This document shows, one piece after another, positions 26,554 to 34,737 of a DNA stretch of 45,894 bases. This stretch comes from Betaproteobacteria bacterium (GTDB taxonomy: Bacteria; Pseudomonadota; Gammaproteobacteria; Burkholderiales; CAIKXV01). A program made the position numbers and the translations under genes. The stretch is from NCBI GenBank assembly GCA_021298815.1, contig JAJTHE010000044.1, positions 1 to 45,894 of the forward strand. The letters run 5' to 3'. The notes beneath the pieces are model-generated. The model worked only from the letters and a program-made list of their open reading frames with translations. It had not been told where the DNA came from and did not search any database. Each line of letters begins with the position of its first letter. Position 1 is the stretch's first letter.

Positions 26554-27356
26554 CCGAGGTCTCCGGTCGGGATTGCCATGGTCATCACGGCGCGGCTCTT
26601 GAGGGCGGCGGTCAGCACCATCTCGCGCGCGGCCTCGATCTGCTCGCGGCAGATCTGCTCCGCGGTGGTGCCGTCGCCCCGCCGCAGCGCCTTCACCAGC
26701 GCGCCGTGCTCATGCTGCATCTCGGTGGTGCGGTCGCGCGAGGTGAGGCCCATGTGCAGCAGGCGGGTCATCTCGTCGAGCAGCGCCTCGATCGTGTGCG
26801 CCAGCCGCTGGTTGCCGGTGGCCTGCGCGATGGTCACGTGGAAGCTCGCGTTCGCTTCCAGGAAGCGGTGGGTGCTGGCGATGTCGCCCGGCCGGTAGCC
26901 GGCGCGGCAGACGTCGTCGAGCAGCTTCAGCCGGCTGGCATCAACCTTGCCTGCAGCCAGCCTCGCGGCCTGCGGTTCGAGCATCAGGCGCAGTTCGAAG
27001 ATGTCCTGGATGTCCTGCAGCGTGACCGGCGACACCACATAGCCGCGGCGCGGCATCGCGCGCACCAGCCCTTCGTGGGCGAGGCGCTGCAGGGCCATGC
27101 GGATCGGCGCCTTGCCGAAGCCGTACTGTGCGCCGAGCTGGGATTCGGAAATGCCGGAGCCCGGCGGCAGGCTGCAGGAAATGATGTCGTGCTTGATGCG
27201 GTCGTAGGCCTGGTCGTTCAGCAGGGGTTCGGTGACCGGGTCGCGCAGCGGGTCGCGGGCGGGGTCGCGCGCAGGTTCGGGCGCGGCTGGCGACGCCTTC
27301 CGGGCGCGTGCCGAGGCGATCGCCGCGACGCCTTCGGGCAGGGTCAGGTCGGTCAT
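26550..27356 (-). CDS. GntR-family transcriptional regulator with FCD domain
   Basis: 268 residues. A disordered N-terminus has a repeated RDPARDPLRDP stretch. The winged helix-turn-helix covers about 45-115 (QAYDRIKHDIISCSLPPGSG, SESQLGAQYGFGKAPIRMAL, LVRAMPRRGYVVSP). The all-helical FCD ligand-binding domain covers about 120-245 (DIFELRLMLEPQAARLAA, FHVTIAQATGNQRL, EMQHEHGALVKALRRGD). FCD regulators bind small carboxylates and usually repress nearby catabolic genes until the ligand is present. It heads the minus-strand block and is divergent from a Bug receptor; the palindrome at 27422-27431 lies in the shared intergenic region. Confidence 0.93.
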   Translation of the reverse strand: MTDLTLPEGVAAIASARARKASPAAPEPARDPARDPLRDPVTEPLLNDQAYDRIKHDIISCSLPPGSGISESQLGAQYGFGKAPIRMALQRLAHEGLVRAMPRRGYVVSPVTLQDIQDIFELRLMLEPQAARLAAGKVDASRLKLLDDVCRAGYRPGDIASTHRFLEANASFHVTIAQATGNQRLAHTIEALLDEMTRLLHMGLTSRDRTTEMQHEHGALVKALRRGDGTTAEQICREQIEAAREMVLTAALKSRAVMTMAIPTGDLG

Positions 27357-27421
27357 GCCCGGCCCGCGGCTCTCGAAACGAGGTCGATTCGCATCATCAG
27401 GACAGTCTAGGAAACCTTAAC

Positions 27422-27455
27422 TGACATGTCAAACAACTTCTTTTGGCATGTCTGA
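27422..27455. promoter_or_regulatory. Candidate operator for the GntR/FCD regulator
   Basis: The intergenic region between the regulator and the divergent Bug receptor contains the perfect 10-base palindrome TGACATGTCA (27422-27431) and a related GGCATGTCTGA at 27445-27455, about two helical turns away. The surrounding bases are AT-rich against a GC-rich background (AACTGACATGTCAAACAACT), as expected for a promoter-operator. FCD-type GntR proteins bind short palindromes near their own genes. Assignment to this regulator is inference. Confidence 0.5.
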
Positions 27456-27527
27456 GGCTTATCGCCGGGTCGCGCGGGATAATCCGCGCGCGGCTGCTTT
27501 CAACGTCTCTGCAGGAGTGTCGCTGTC

Positions 27528-28535
27528 ATGCCGAATACCATACGCCTTCCATCCGCCGTCCGGTCCCTGTCCCTGCCGCTGGCGCTGTCTGCCACCGCCG
27601 CGCTGGCCGCGTCCATGCCGGCCCACGCCCAGCCGGCCTGGCCGGCGAAGCCGGTCCGCCTGGTCGCCGGATTCGCCCCCGGCGGCATCTCGGACATCCT
27701 CGCGCGCGTGGTCGGTGCACGCCTCGGCGAGGCGCTCGGCCAGCCGGTGCTGGTCGAGAACCGCGCCGGTGCCAGCGGCACCATCGGTGCCGATTTCGTC
27801 GCCAAGTCGGCGCCGGACGGCTACACGCTGTTCCTGGGCGTCAACGCCACGCAGTCGATCGCGCCGTCCCTCTATCCGAAGCTGCCGTACAACCCGGCGA
27901 CCGATTTCGCGCCGATCACCATCGCCGCCGTCACGCCGGTGCTGCTGGTCACCCATCCTTCGCTGCCGGTGAAGAACGTCAAGGACCTGATCGCGATCGC
28001 GCGCGCCCAGCCCGGGCAACTGAACTACGCGTCCACCGGCACCGGCGCCGTGCCGCACCTGACCACGGAACTGTTCAGCCTGCGCGCCGGGGTGAAGATG
28101 AACCATGTGCCGTACAAGGGCGGGGCACCGGCCATGCTCGACCTGGTCGCCGGGCAGGTGTCGCTGATGTTCGACAACATCCCGACCGCGATCGCCCAGG
28201 TGCGAGCCGGCAAGGTGCGCGCGCTCGCCGTCGCGCAGTCGCAGCGCACCCCGGCCGCGTCCGACATCCCGACCATGGGCGAATCCGGCTTCCCGGGCTT
28301 CGAGGTGATCTCCTGGCAGGGCTTCCTCGCGCCGGCCGGCACGCCGGTGCCGGTGATCAACCGCCTGAACGCCGAGATCATCAAGGTGCTGGCGCTGCCG
28401 GACGTGCGCGAGCGCCTGACCGCGCAGGGCATCGAGATCCGCACCTCCACGCCGGCCGAGTTCGCGGCGATGATCCGTGCCGATGCCGAAGTCTGGGCCA
28501 AGGTGATCAAGGCGACGGGCGTGAGGATCGAGTGA
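27528..28535 (+). CDS. Bug/TctC-family periplasmic receptor (4), divergent from the GntR regulator
   Basis: 335 residues with a signal peptide of about 34 residues ending SMPAHA, then QPAWPAKPVRLVAGFAPGGI followed by SDILAR. Other marks: VENRAGASGTIGADFVAK, LPYNPATDFAPIT, NHVPYKGGAPAMLDLVAG and a C-terminus ATGVRIE. The binding loop is GGISD. Placed head-to-head with the regulator of the Rieske/UbiD block, it is the best candidate for the receptor that captures that block's substrate, and may be controlled by the same operator. The VanZ-type gene starts within its stop codon. Confidence 0.94.
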   Translation: MPNTIRLPSAVRSLSLPLALSATAALAASMPAHAQPAWPAKPVRLVAGFAPGGISDILARVVGARLGEALGQPVLVENRAGASGTIGADFVAKSAPDGYTLFLGVNATQSIAPSLYPKLPYNPATDFAPITIAAVTPVLLVTHPSLPVKNVKDLIAIARAQPGQLNYASTGTGAVPHLTTELFSLRAGVKMNHVPYKGGAPAMLDLVAGQVSLMFDNIPTAIAQVRAGKVRALAVAQSQRTPAASDIPTMGESGFPGFEVISWQGFLAPAGTPVPVINRLNAEIIKVLALPDVRERLTAQGIEIRTSTPAEFAAMIRADAEVWAKVIKATGVRIE

Positions 28536-29362
28536 TGCCACCGGCAGCGCCCGCGACGCCGCAGCTGGCGGCGACGGTGCGGCTGGTGGCGGCGGTCGGC
28601 GCGTTGCTGCTGACGCTGGCGATCCTGATCGGCGGCCGCGTGCCGGATGCGGTGCAGCTGATGTCGCGCTTCTCCGACAAGCTGATGCATGCGCTCGCCT
28701 ACGGCGCGCTCGCCGGCCTCTGGTGCATCGCGTTGGGCGGACGGCACCGGCATCGGGTCGCGGCGGTGGCTGCCGCGGTGTGCACCGCACTGCTCGACGA
28801 GTGGCTGCAGCGGTCCCTCCCCGGACGGCAGGCGGATGTCGCCGACCTGGTCGCGGACGCAGTCGGTGCGGTCGTCGGGGCCTGGCTCGCGCTGCCGGTG
28901 GCGCGGCAGCTGCTGCGCGCGCCGGGCTGGATCCGCGCCGGGACGGTCTACTTCGCGCTCGTGTTCGGCGCAGGCTTCGTGCTGGGCGTGCTGCGCGTGC
29001 CGTTCTTCGAGCCGTTGATCGGCGACCGGCTGGCGCAGCTGGCCGAGATGCCACTGATGGCGCTGGTGATCGTGCTCGCGGCGCGCTGGCTGGTGCGCCG
29101 GAACGCGGCGGCACTTTCGCCGCGTGCCTGCCTTGCGGCCGGATTGCTGGCTGCTGCCGGCGTGCTGCTGGCCGACGCGCTGGTCGGCATCGTGCTGCGC
29201 GGCATGACGCCCTGGCAGGTCATCGCCGGCCGTGACGTCCTGGCCGGGCTGGCTTACTACACGCTGATCGCCGTGCTCGCGCTCGCACCCTGGCTCGTGC
29301 GCCGGGCAGGCGTCGGGTCGGGGGCGAGCGCGAAGCCAGGGTCAGACTCGACGTCGGGCTGA
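28535..29362 (+). CDS. VanZ-family membrane protein with extra C-terminal membrane domain
   Basis: 275 residues. The ATG shares its A with the TGA of the Bug gene (TGATG), indicating translational coupling. Residues about 15-125 are VanZ-like: SDKLMHALAYGALAGLWC and LLDEWLQRSLPGRQADVADL followed by VADAVGAVVGAWL. Residues about 130-265 add four further predicted membrane helices (GTVYFALVFGAGFVLGVLR, PLMALVIVLAARWLV and others) resembling a separate small integral membrane family, so this seems to be a fusion. VanZ-type proteins have no agreed general reaction. Coupling to a periplasmic receptor could be chance or could indicate a membrane role linked to uptake. Confidence 0.85.
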   Translation: MPPAAPATPQLAATVRLVAAVGALLLTLAILIGGRVPDAVQLMSRFSDKLMHALAYGALAGLWCIALGGRHRHRVAAVAAAVCTALLDEWLQRSLPGRQADVADLVADAVGAVVGAWLALPVARQLLRAPGWIRAGTVYFALVFGAGFVLGVLRVPFFEPLIGDRLAQLAEMPLMALVIVLAARWLVRRNAAALSPRACLAAGLLAAAGVLLADALVGIVLRGMTPWQVIAGRDVLAGLAYYTLIAVLALAPWLVRRAGVGSGASAKPGSDSTSG

Positions 29363-29488
29363 GCGCCGGCGCGCGGCGATACCGAGGCGCAACAGCCCCA
29401 TACCCGGCAGCAGTCCCGGCGCGGGCAACGGCACCACTGCCGCGAACGGAAAGTCGCCGGGAAGCTGGTACGCATGCGCGCCCGGAAG
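29342..29488 (-). pseudogene. Orphan PEP-CTERM-like sorting tail
   Basis: On the minus strand, in a frame not used by the amidase, an open stretch reads AVVPLPAPGLLPGMGLLRLG then IAARRRSARRRV and a stop at 29342. This is the layout of a PEP-CTERM exosortase signal: a VPLP motif, a hydrophobic helix and an arginine cluster. The preceding residues (DLPGAHAYQLPGDFPFAA) run back into the amidase stop region, and no start or protein body is seen. It is best read as the remnant of a lost gene whose body was removed, probably by the event that placed the amidase here. Chance similarity cannot be excluded. Confidence 0.5.
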
Positions 29489-29489
29489 G

Positions 29490-30701
29490 TCAATCCAGGC
29501 TGCGCGCGAGTTCGCCGGCCAGCCGCAGCAGCAGCCGGTCGTTGCCGCGAGCCGACAGCAGCGACAGCCCGACGCCCACCGGCCGGCCCTGGTCGTCCCG
29601 CGCTGCGAGCGGCACGGTGAGCTGCGGCAGCCCGCACAGCCCGGCGATCGCGAGGTTCACATGGGCGTTGCGCCGGAACGCTTCCAGTTCGTCGAGCGTG
29701 GCATCGCGCGCCGGGGCGAAGTCATGGGTGGTCGGGACCAGCAGCACGCCGTCGCTGCCGAGCAGGCGTCCGAGGTGCGCGGCGATGCGCCGGCGGATCG
29801 GATCGGCTGCCTGCACCTGCGCCGCGGTGATCGCGGCAGCCGCAGCGAAACGGGCGTCGTTGCCGGGCTGCATGCGGCGCGGGCGTGCGTGGTACCAGTC
29901 GCCGAAGGTGTTCCACATCTGCCGGCCCTGGAACGGCCAGAAGGCATCCGGATGGTCGGAGGGTGCGCCGGCACAGGCATCGACCGGCAGCGAACCCAGC
30001 TTCGCGGCGGCGGCGTGCAGTGTCGCGGCCACCGGCGGCACGCACAGGTCGAACAGGTCGTTCGCGTGCAGCAGGCGTACCGGCGTCGCCTCCGGGTCGT
30101 GCAGCGGTGGCGGCAGCAGCATGTCGCCGACGCGCGCCAGCAGGCCGGGCTCTCGTGCGAACCAGCCACAGGTGTCGAACGCGGGAGCCAGCGCCAGGCA
30201 GCCGGCGAGCGGTATTGCGCCATGCGTCGGGCGCATCCCGTAAAGCCCGCAGAAGGCCGCCGGCACGCGCACGCTGCCGCCGGTGTCGGTGCCGATCGCG
30301 AAATCGACCAGCCCGGCGGCGACGGCAGAGGCGGAGCCCGAGGACGAACCGCCGGGCACCCGCGTCGGCGACAGCGGATTGACCGGCATGCCGTCGCCCG
30401 AGGTGTTGCCGAGCAGCCCGCAGGCCAGTTCGTCGGTGATCGTCTTGCCGTCGAGCGATGCACCGGAATCGAGCAGCCGGCGGATCGCCCAGGCGGTCGC
30501 CAGGGCCGGTCGTGCGTCGGCAGCCCAGTCGGCATTGCCGCCACGGGTCACTTCCCCGGCGACGTCGTAGAGGTCCTTCGCGGCGAAACGCAGGCCGGCG
30601 AGCGGTCCGCTGCCGGCGCCTTCGCGTTGCACGCGAGGGCCGGGGACGAACGGGCTGTCGGCGAGGGTGGTGCCGCCCTGCGTGGGTGCATCCGGGTGCA
30701 T
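29490..30701 (-). CDS. Amidase-signature-family amidase
   Basis: 403 residues, on the short side for the family. The Ser-cisSer-Lys triad regions are present: the lysine in LRFAAKDLYDVAG near residue 42, and the glycine/serine-rich GGSSSGSASAVAAGLVDFAI and GTDTGGSVRVPAAFCG, where the last serine is the nucleophile position. It hydrolyses a carboxamide or related bond to an acid and ammonia; the reaction partner is unknown. It is divergent from the molybdenum hydroxylase genes with about 70 bases between starts, so a shared promoter region is likely and a common N-heterocycle or amide pathway is plausible. The C-terminus LARSLD ends beside an orphan sorting tail. Confidence 0.9.
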   Translation of the reverse strand: MHPDAPTQGGTTLADSPFVPGPRVQREGAGSGPLAGLRFAAKDLYDVAGEVTRGGNADWAADARPALATAWAIRRLLDSGASLDGKTITDELACGLLGNTSGDGMPVNPLSPTRVPGGSSSGSASAVAAGLVDFAIGTDTGGSVRVPAAFCGLYGMRPTHGAIPLAGCLALAPAFDTCGWFAREPGLLARVGDMLLPPPLHDPEATPVRLLHANDLFDLCVPPVAATLHAAAAKLGSLPVDACAGAPSDHPDAFWPFQGRQMWNTFGDWYHARPRRMQPGNDARFAAAAAITAAQVQAADPIRRRIAAHLGRLLGSDGVLLVPTTHDFAPARDATLDELEAFRRNAHVNLAIAGLCGLPQLTVPLAARDDQGRPVGVGLSLLSARGNDRLLLRLAGELARSLD

Positions 30702-30770
30702 CGTCGAGGGCTCCGGTCAAGTGATCGTGGGCCCACTATAGCGTGCCGGAATCGTTCTACACTCGGCGCC

Positions 30771-33254
30771 ATGGATACGGCCGATGCAGCAGACAGGGCA
30801 GGGGCGGGGCCAGGGGAATCCGCCACCCATGCGGAAAGTGGTGCCTACGCCAGCGTCGGCCACCCCGTGCCGCGCTCGGAGGACGAACGCCACCTGCACG
30901 GCGCCGGCCGCTTCGTCGCCGACATCGCATGGCCGGGCGCGCTGCATCTCGCGTTCGTGCGCAGCACCGTCGCGCATGGCGTGCTGCGCTCGGTGCGCGC
31001 GCCCGCGCTCGAGGCCGGCGAGTCGTTCTGGACGGCGGCCGACCTGCAGGACATCGCGCACCCGATCGTCGCGAAGCTGAACCGCCCGGGCTTCCAGTCC
31101 GCACCCTATCCGTGCCTTGCGACAGACCGGGTGCGCTTCGCCGGGCAGACCATCGCGGCGGTGGTCGCGTCGAGCCGGGCGCGCGCGGAAGACCTCGCGG
31201 AAATGGTCGAGGTCGACATCGACCCGCTGCCGCCGATCGCCTCGGCGCGTGCGGCGTTCGAACCGGGCGCGCCGCTGATGCACGAAGGCTGGACCGGCAA
31301 CCACTTCATGAAGTTCACCCGCACCTTCGGCGACTTCGACGCGGCGGTGGCGCGCGCCGAGGTGCACCTGACCCGGCGCTACCGCATGGAGCGCCTGGCG
31401 CCGTCGCCGCTCGAGACGCGCGGCTGCCTGTCGGTGTTCGACCGTGCGCAGGGCCGGCTGCTGTTCCACACCTGCTGCCAGCGGCCGCACATCCAGCGCG
31501 ACTTCCTCGCCGAGCAGCTGATCGGCATCGACCAGCATCGCATCCAGGTGCTGGTGCCCGATGTCGGCGGCGCGTTCGGCGTCAAGACCAACCTGTATCC
31601 GGAAGAACTCGCGGTGGCCGCGATCTCGATCAGGCTCGGCACCGCGGTGCGCTGGATAGAGGACCGGATGGAGCACCTGCTGTCGGCCTGCCATGCGCGC
31701 GAGAACGACGAGTCGGTGACGATCCATGCGAACCGCGACGGCGAGATACTCGCGCTGGAGGCCGAGTACCTGGTCGATGGCGGCGCCTACTCGATGCTGC
31801 CCTCGACCAGCGCGGTCGAGGCGAACATGTCGGCCAACGTGATGCCCGGGCCGTACCGCATCCGCAACTACCGCGCGACCGCGATGAGCGCCTGCACCAA
31901 CAAGGCACCGACCGGACCGTACCGTGGCGTCGGCCGGCCCGCCGCCTGCTTCGCGATGGAGCGCACGCTGGACGAACTCGCCCATGTGCTGGACATGGAA
32001 CCGCATGAACTGCGCCGGCGCAACCTGATCGCCGCCGACGCGTTTCCGTACACGTCCGCGACCGGGCTGGTCTACGACACCGGCAACTATCCGCCGATGA
32101 TGGATACCGCGGTGCGTGCGCTCGGCCACGGAGAAGTCCGCGCGGCACAGCAGGCGATGGCCCCGGATGCGCGCGAGCGCATCGGCATCGGCTACGCGTG
32201 GTATGTCGAGCAGACCGCGCATACCGCCAAGGAGTTCTTCGCGCGCGGCTCGGTCGTGCTCTACGGCTTCGAGAGCGCGCGCATCCGGATGGACATCGCC
32301 GGTTCCCTGACCATCGAGACCAGCGTCTGCTCGCACGGCCAGGGCCATGCGACCACGCTCGCCCAGATCGCCAGCGAGGTCACGTCGATCCCGATGGAAC
32401 GGATCGGCGTGCGCGCCGGGGACACCGATGTCGTGCCCTACGGCAACGGCACCTTCGCATCGCGCTCGGTGGTGCTGGCCGGCGGCGCGGTGCACCAGGC
32501 CTGCGGCCGGCTGGTGGAACGGCTGCGCGCGATCGCGGCGAACCTGATGCAGGTGGCACCCGACGGGTTGTCGATCGGCGCGCAGGCGGTGCACGGGCCT
32601 GCGGGGACCGACCCGATCCCGTTCGCGCGGCTCGCGCAGGTCGCGTTGCAGTACGTGCATGAACTGCCCGCGGGCATCGAGCCGGGGCTGGAGTTCCTCG
32701 CGAGCTACCGGCCACCGGTGGAGACCGGGGCGTTCTCGGCCGGCGTGCATGCGGCGAAGGTCGCGGTGGATATCGAGACCGGCGCGGTGCGGCTGCTCGA
32801 CTACCTGGTGGTCGAGGATTGCGGACAGACGATCAACCCGATGATCGTCGATGGCCAGGTTTACGGCGGCGTGGCGCAGGGCATCGGCCAGGCGCTGCTG
32901 GAAGAACTGCGCTACGACGCGCAGGGACAGCCGGGCACGGTCACGCTCGCCGACTACCTGCTGCCGGGTTTCGGCGAAGTGCCCGAGGTGCGCATCGAGC
33001 ACCAGCACACGCTGTCGCCGTTCACCGCCTATGGCATGAAGGGCACCGGCGAAGGGGGCTGCATCGGCGGGCCGGCGGCGATCGGCAATGCGGTGACCGA
33101 TGCGCTGCGCGGGCTGGGCGTGTCGGTGACGCGTGCACCGGTGACCGCGCGCGATGTGTGGACGGCGCTGCAGGCGGCGCGTGCGCGCGATGCTGCTGGC
33201 GGGGCGTCCGAGGTCGGCGCCGAGCCTGCACATACCTGGATGCCTTCGCGATGA
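30771..33254 (+). CDS. Molybdenum hydroxylase large subunit (xanthine dehydrogenase / CoxL family)
   Basis: 827 residues. The start at 30771 is chosen because the frame upstream runs across the divergent amidase; no good ribosome binding site is seen. N-terminal VGHPVPRSEDERHLHGAGRF is typical of the family. Molybdopterin-cofactor contacts: VLVPDVGGAFGVKTNLYPEE, TGPYRGVGRPAACFAMER and YGMKGTGEGGCIGGPAAIGN, whose Glu761 is the catalytic base. The CO dehydrogenase loop with selenanyl-linked cysteine (AYxCSFR) is not present, so this is not a CO dehydrogenase. It would hydroxylate an aromatic heterocycle or aldehyde with water as oxygen source. The medium subunit gene overlaps its stop (ATGA). 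Confidence 0.93.
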   Translation: MDTADAADRAGAGPGESATHAESGAYASVGHPVPRSEDERHLHGAGRFVADIAWPGALHLAFVRSTVAHGVLRSVRAPALEAGESFWTAADLQDIAHPIVAKLNRPGFQSAPYPCLATDRVRFAGQTIAAVVASSRARAEDLAEMVEVDIDPLPPIASARAAFEPGAPLMHEGWTGNHFMKFTRTFGDFDAAVARAEVHLTRRYRMERLAPSPLETRGCLSVFDRAQGRLLFHTCCQRPHIQRDFLAEQLIGIDQHRIQVLVPDVGGAFGVKTNLYPEELAVAAISIRLGTAVRWIEDRMEHLLSACHARENDESVTIHANRDGEILALEAEYLVDGGAYSMLPSTSAVEANMSANVMPGPYRIRNYRATAMSACTNKAPTGPYRGVGRPAACFAMERTLDELAHVLDMEPHELRRRNLIAADAFPYTSATGLVYDTGNYPPMMDTAVRALGHGEVRAAQQAMAPDARERIGIGYAWYVEQTAHTAKEFFARGSVVLYGFESARIRMDIAGSLTIETSVCSHGQGHATTLAQIASEVTSIPMERIGVRAGDTDVVPYGNGTFASRSVVLAGGAVHQACGRLVERLRAIAANLMQVAPDGLSIGAQAVHGPAGTDPIPFARLAQVALQYVHELPAGIEPGLEFLASYRPPVETGAFSAGVHAAKVAVDIETGAVRLLDYLVVEDCGQTINPMIVDGQVYGGVAQGIGQALLEELRYDAQGQPGTVTLADYLLPGFGEVPEVRIEHQHTLSPFTAYGMKGTGEGGCIGGPAAIGNAVTDALRGLGVSVTRAPVTARDVWTALQAARARDAAGGASEVGAEPAHTWMPSR

Positions 33255-34147
33255 AGCCGGCGCCGTTCCGCTACCACCGCGCCGCGTCGCTCGAGGATGC
33301 GATAGCCACGCTCGCGTCTGCCGGCCCGGACGACGACGTGCGCGTGATCGCCGGTGGCCAGAGCCTGGGGCCGATGCTCAACCTGCGCCTGGTGCGTCCG
33401 ACCGTGCTGGTCGACATCCATCGCATCGAGGCGTTGCGCGCGATCGAGCCGCTGCCCGATGGCGGCGTACGCATCGGTGCCTGCGTGACCCATGCGCAAC
33501 TCGAGGACCTGCCGCCGGGCGGGGCGTTTTCTGCCGCGAATCCGGCCGTGTTTCCGGCCGGGCTTGCGGACGTCCTGCGCCATGTCGCCGGCGGCATCGC
33601 CTACCGCGCGATCCGCTGCCGCGGCACGATCGGCGGCAGCCTCGCGCATGCCGACCCGGCCGCGGACTGGCCGAGTGCGCTGGCGGCGCTGGGGGCGACG
33701 ATCGAACTGACCGGGCCTGCGGGCCGGCGCAACGTCGCCGCGCGCGACTTCTGCCACGGGCTGTTCGAGACCGCGATCGAGCCGGGCGAGGTGCTGGCCG
33801 CGATCCTGCTGCCCGGGTCCGGCATCCGGCGCTGGGGCCGCGGCAAGCACTGCCGCAAGGCCGGCGAGTTCGCGCATGCGCTGGCCGTGTGCATCGACCG
33901 TGGCGGCGACGGCGTCGAGGTCTGGCTCGGTGCGACCGGCGCTGCGCCGGTGGCGATCGCGCTCGACCGTGCGTTCGTCGACGGCGTGGCAGGCAGCAGG
34001 GCGAGCGCTGCGCTGCGCCGTACACGGATGCGCGAGCGGATTGCCGCGAGTCTGCCCGCCGCGATCGCGCCGGGCGATGCCTATGCACGGCACCTGCATG
34101 CGCAGGTGGCCGCCGAAGCCGTGATCGATGCGATGGCGAATCCCTGA
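33251..34147 (+). CDS. Molybdenum hydroxylase FAD-binding (medium) subunit
   Basis: 298 residues. The N-terminal FRYHRAASLEDAIATLA and VRVIAGGQSLGPMLNLRLVR segment and the later AIRCRGTIGGSLAHADPAADWP are the two FAD-binding motifs of CoxM-type subunits. ACVTHAQLED and the C-terminal CO_deh_flav_C-like region complete the fold. The start overlaps the stop of the large subunit and its stop overlaps the start of the small subunit, so the three subunits form one translationally coupled unit. Electrons pass from the molybdenum centre through two 2Fe-2S clusters to this FAD and then to an unknown acceptor. Confidence 0.92.
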   Translation: MKPAPFRYHRAASLEDAIATLASAGPDDDVRVIAGGQSLGPMLNLRLVRPTVLVDIHRIEALRAIEPLPDGGVRIGACVTHAQLEDLPPGGAFSAANPAVFPAGLADVLRHVAGGIAYRAIRCRGTIGGSLAHADPAADWPSALAALGATIELTGPAGRRNVAARDFCHGLFETAIEPGEVLAAILLPGSGIRRWGRGKHCRKAGEFAHALAVCIDRGGDGVEVWLGATGAAPVAIALDRAFVDGVAGSRASAALRRTRMRERIAASLPAAIAPGDAYARHLHAQVAAEAVIDAMANP

Positions 34148-34623
34148 TGAATGCCCCGGCCCCCGACCTGATCGACCTCGAACTGACCGTGAACGGCACC
34201 GCGCGGCAGGTACGCGCCGAAGCGCGCACCTCGCTCTGCGACCTGCTGCGCGATGCGCTGCACCTGACCGGTACCCATGCCGGCTGCGAACACGGGGTCT
34301 GCGGCGCCTGCACCGTCCTGCTCGACGGCCAGCCGGTGCGTGCCTGCATCACGCTGGCTGCAGCCTGCGAGGGCCGAGCGGTGACCACGGTGGAAGGCCT
34401 GTCCGGCCCGCTGGTCGACCGGCTGCGCGCGGCCTTCCACGCCGAACATGCACTGCAGTGCGGCTACTGCACGCCCGGCATGCTGGTGTCGGCGGTCGAT
34501 CTGCTCGAACGCAAGCCCGAGGCCGGCGAGGACGAGATCCGGCGCGACATGTCGGGCAACCTGTGCCGCTGCACCGGCTATGTCGGCATCGTGCGTGCGA
34601 TCCGGTCCTGCACGCGCGGCTGA
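34147..34623 (+). CDS. Molybdenum hydroxylase 2Fe-2S (small) subunit
   Basis: 158 residues, standard for CoxS-type subunits. The plant-ferredoxin-like cluster is Cys47, Cys52, Cys55 and Cys67 in the segment starting GCEHGVCGACTVLLDG; the second cluster is Cys105/Cys108 in QCGYCTPGM and Cys140/Cys142 in GNLCRCTGY. All eight ligands are present. Its start shares the A of the preceding TGA. The gene order large-medium-small differs from the medium-small-large order of classical cox operons but is seen in other molybdenum hydroxylases. No maturation or MoCo-insertion gene follows. Confidence 0.94.
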   Translation: MNAPAPDLIDLELTVNGTARQVRAEARTSLCDLLRDALHLTGTHAGCEHGVCGACTVLLDGQPVRACITLAAACEGRAVTTVEGLSGPLVDRLRAAFHAEHALQCGYCTPGMLVSAVDLLERKPEAGEDEIRRDMSGNLCRCTGYVGIVRAIRSCTRG

Positions 34624-34737
34624 GCGCGCGTGCGTCCACGGACGCGCCGGGTGCGCTTGCCCTGCCGTGCGGCCGGCGCGAACATAACGCGTTCCATCCC
34701 GTCTTACGCATCGTCTTTCACACACAGGAGATCTGCC

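Noticed and set aside
29661..30770. A 370-codon N-terminal extension of the molybdenum hydroxylase large subunit
   Set aside because: It is antisense to the amidase gene and not protein-like; the family N-terminus begins shortly after 30771.
30717..33233. An 838-codon minus-strand frame
   Set aside because: Antisense to the molybdenum hydroxylase large subunit, which has clear cofactor motifs.
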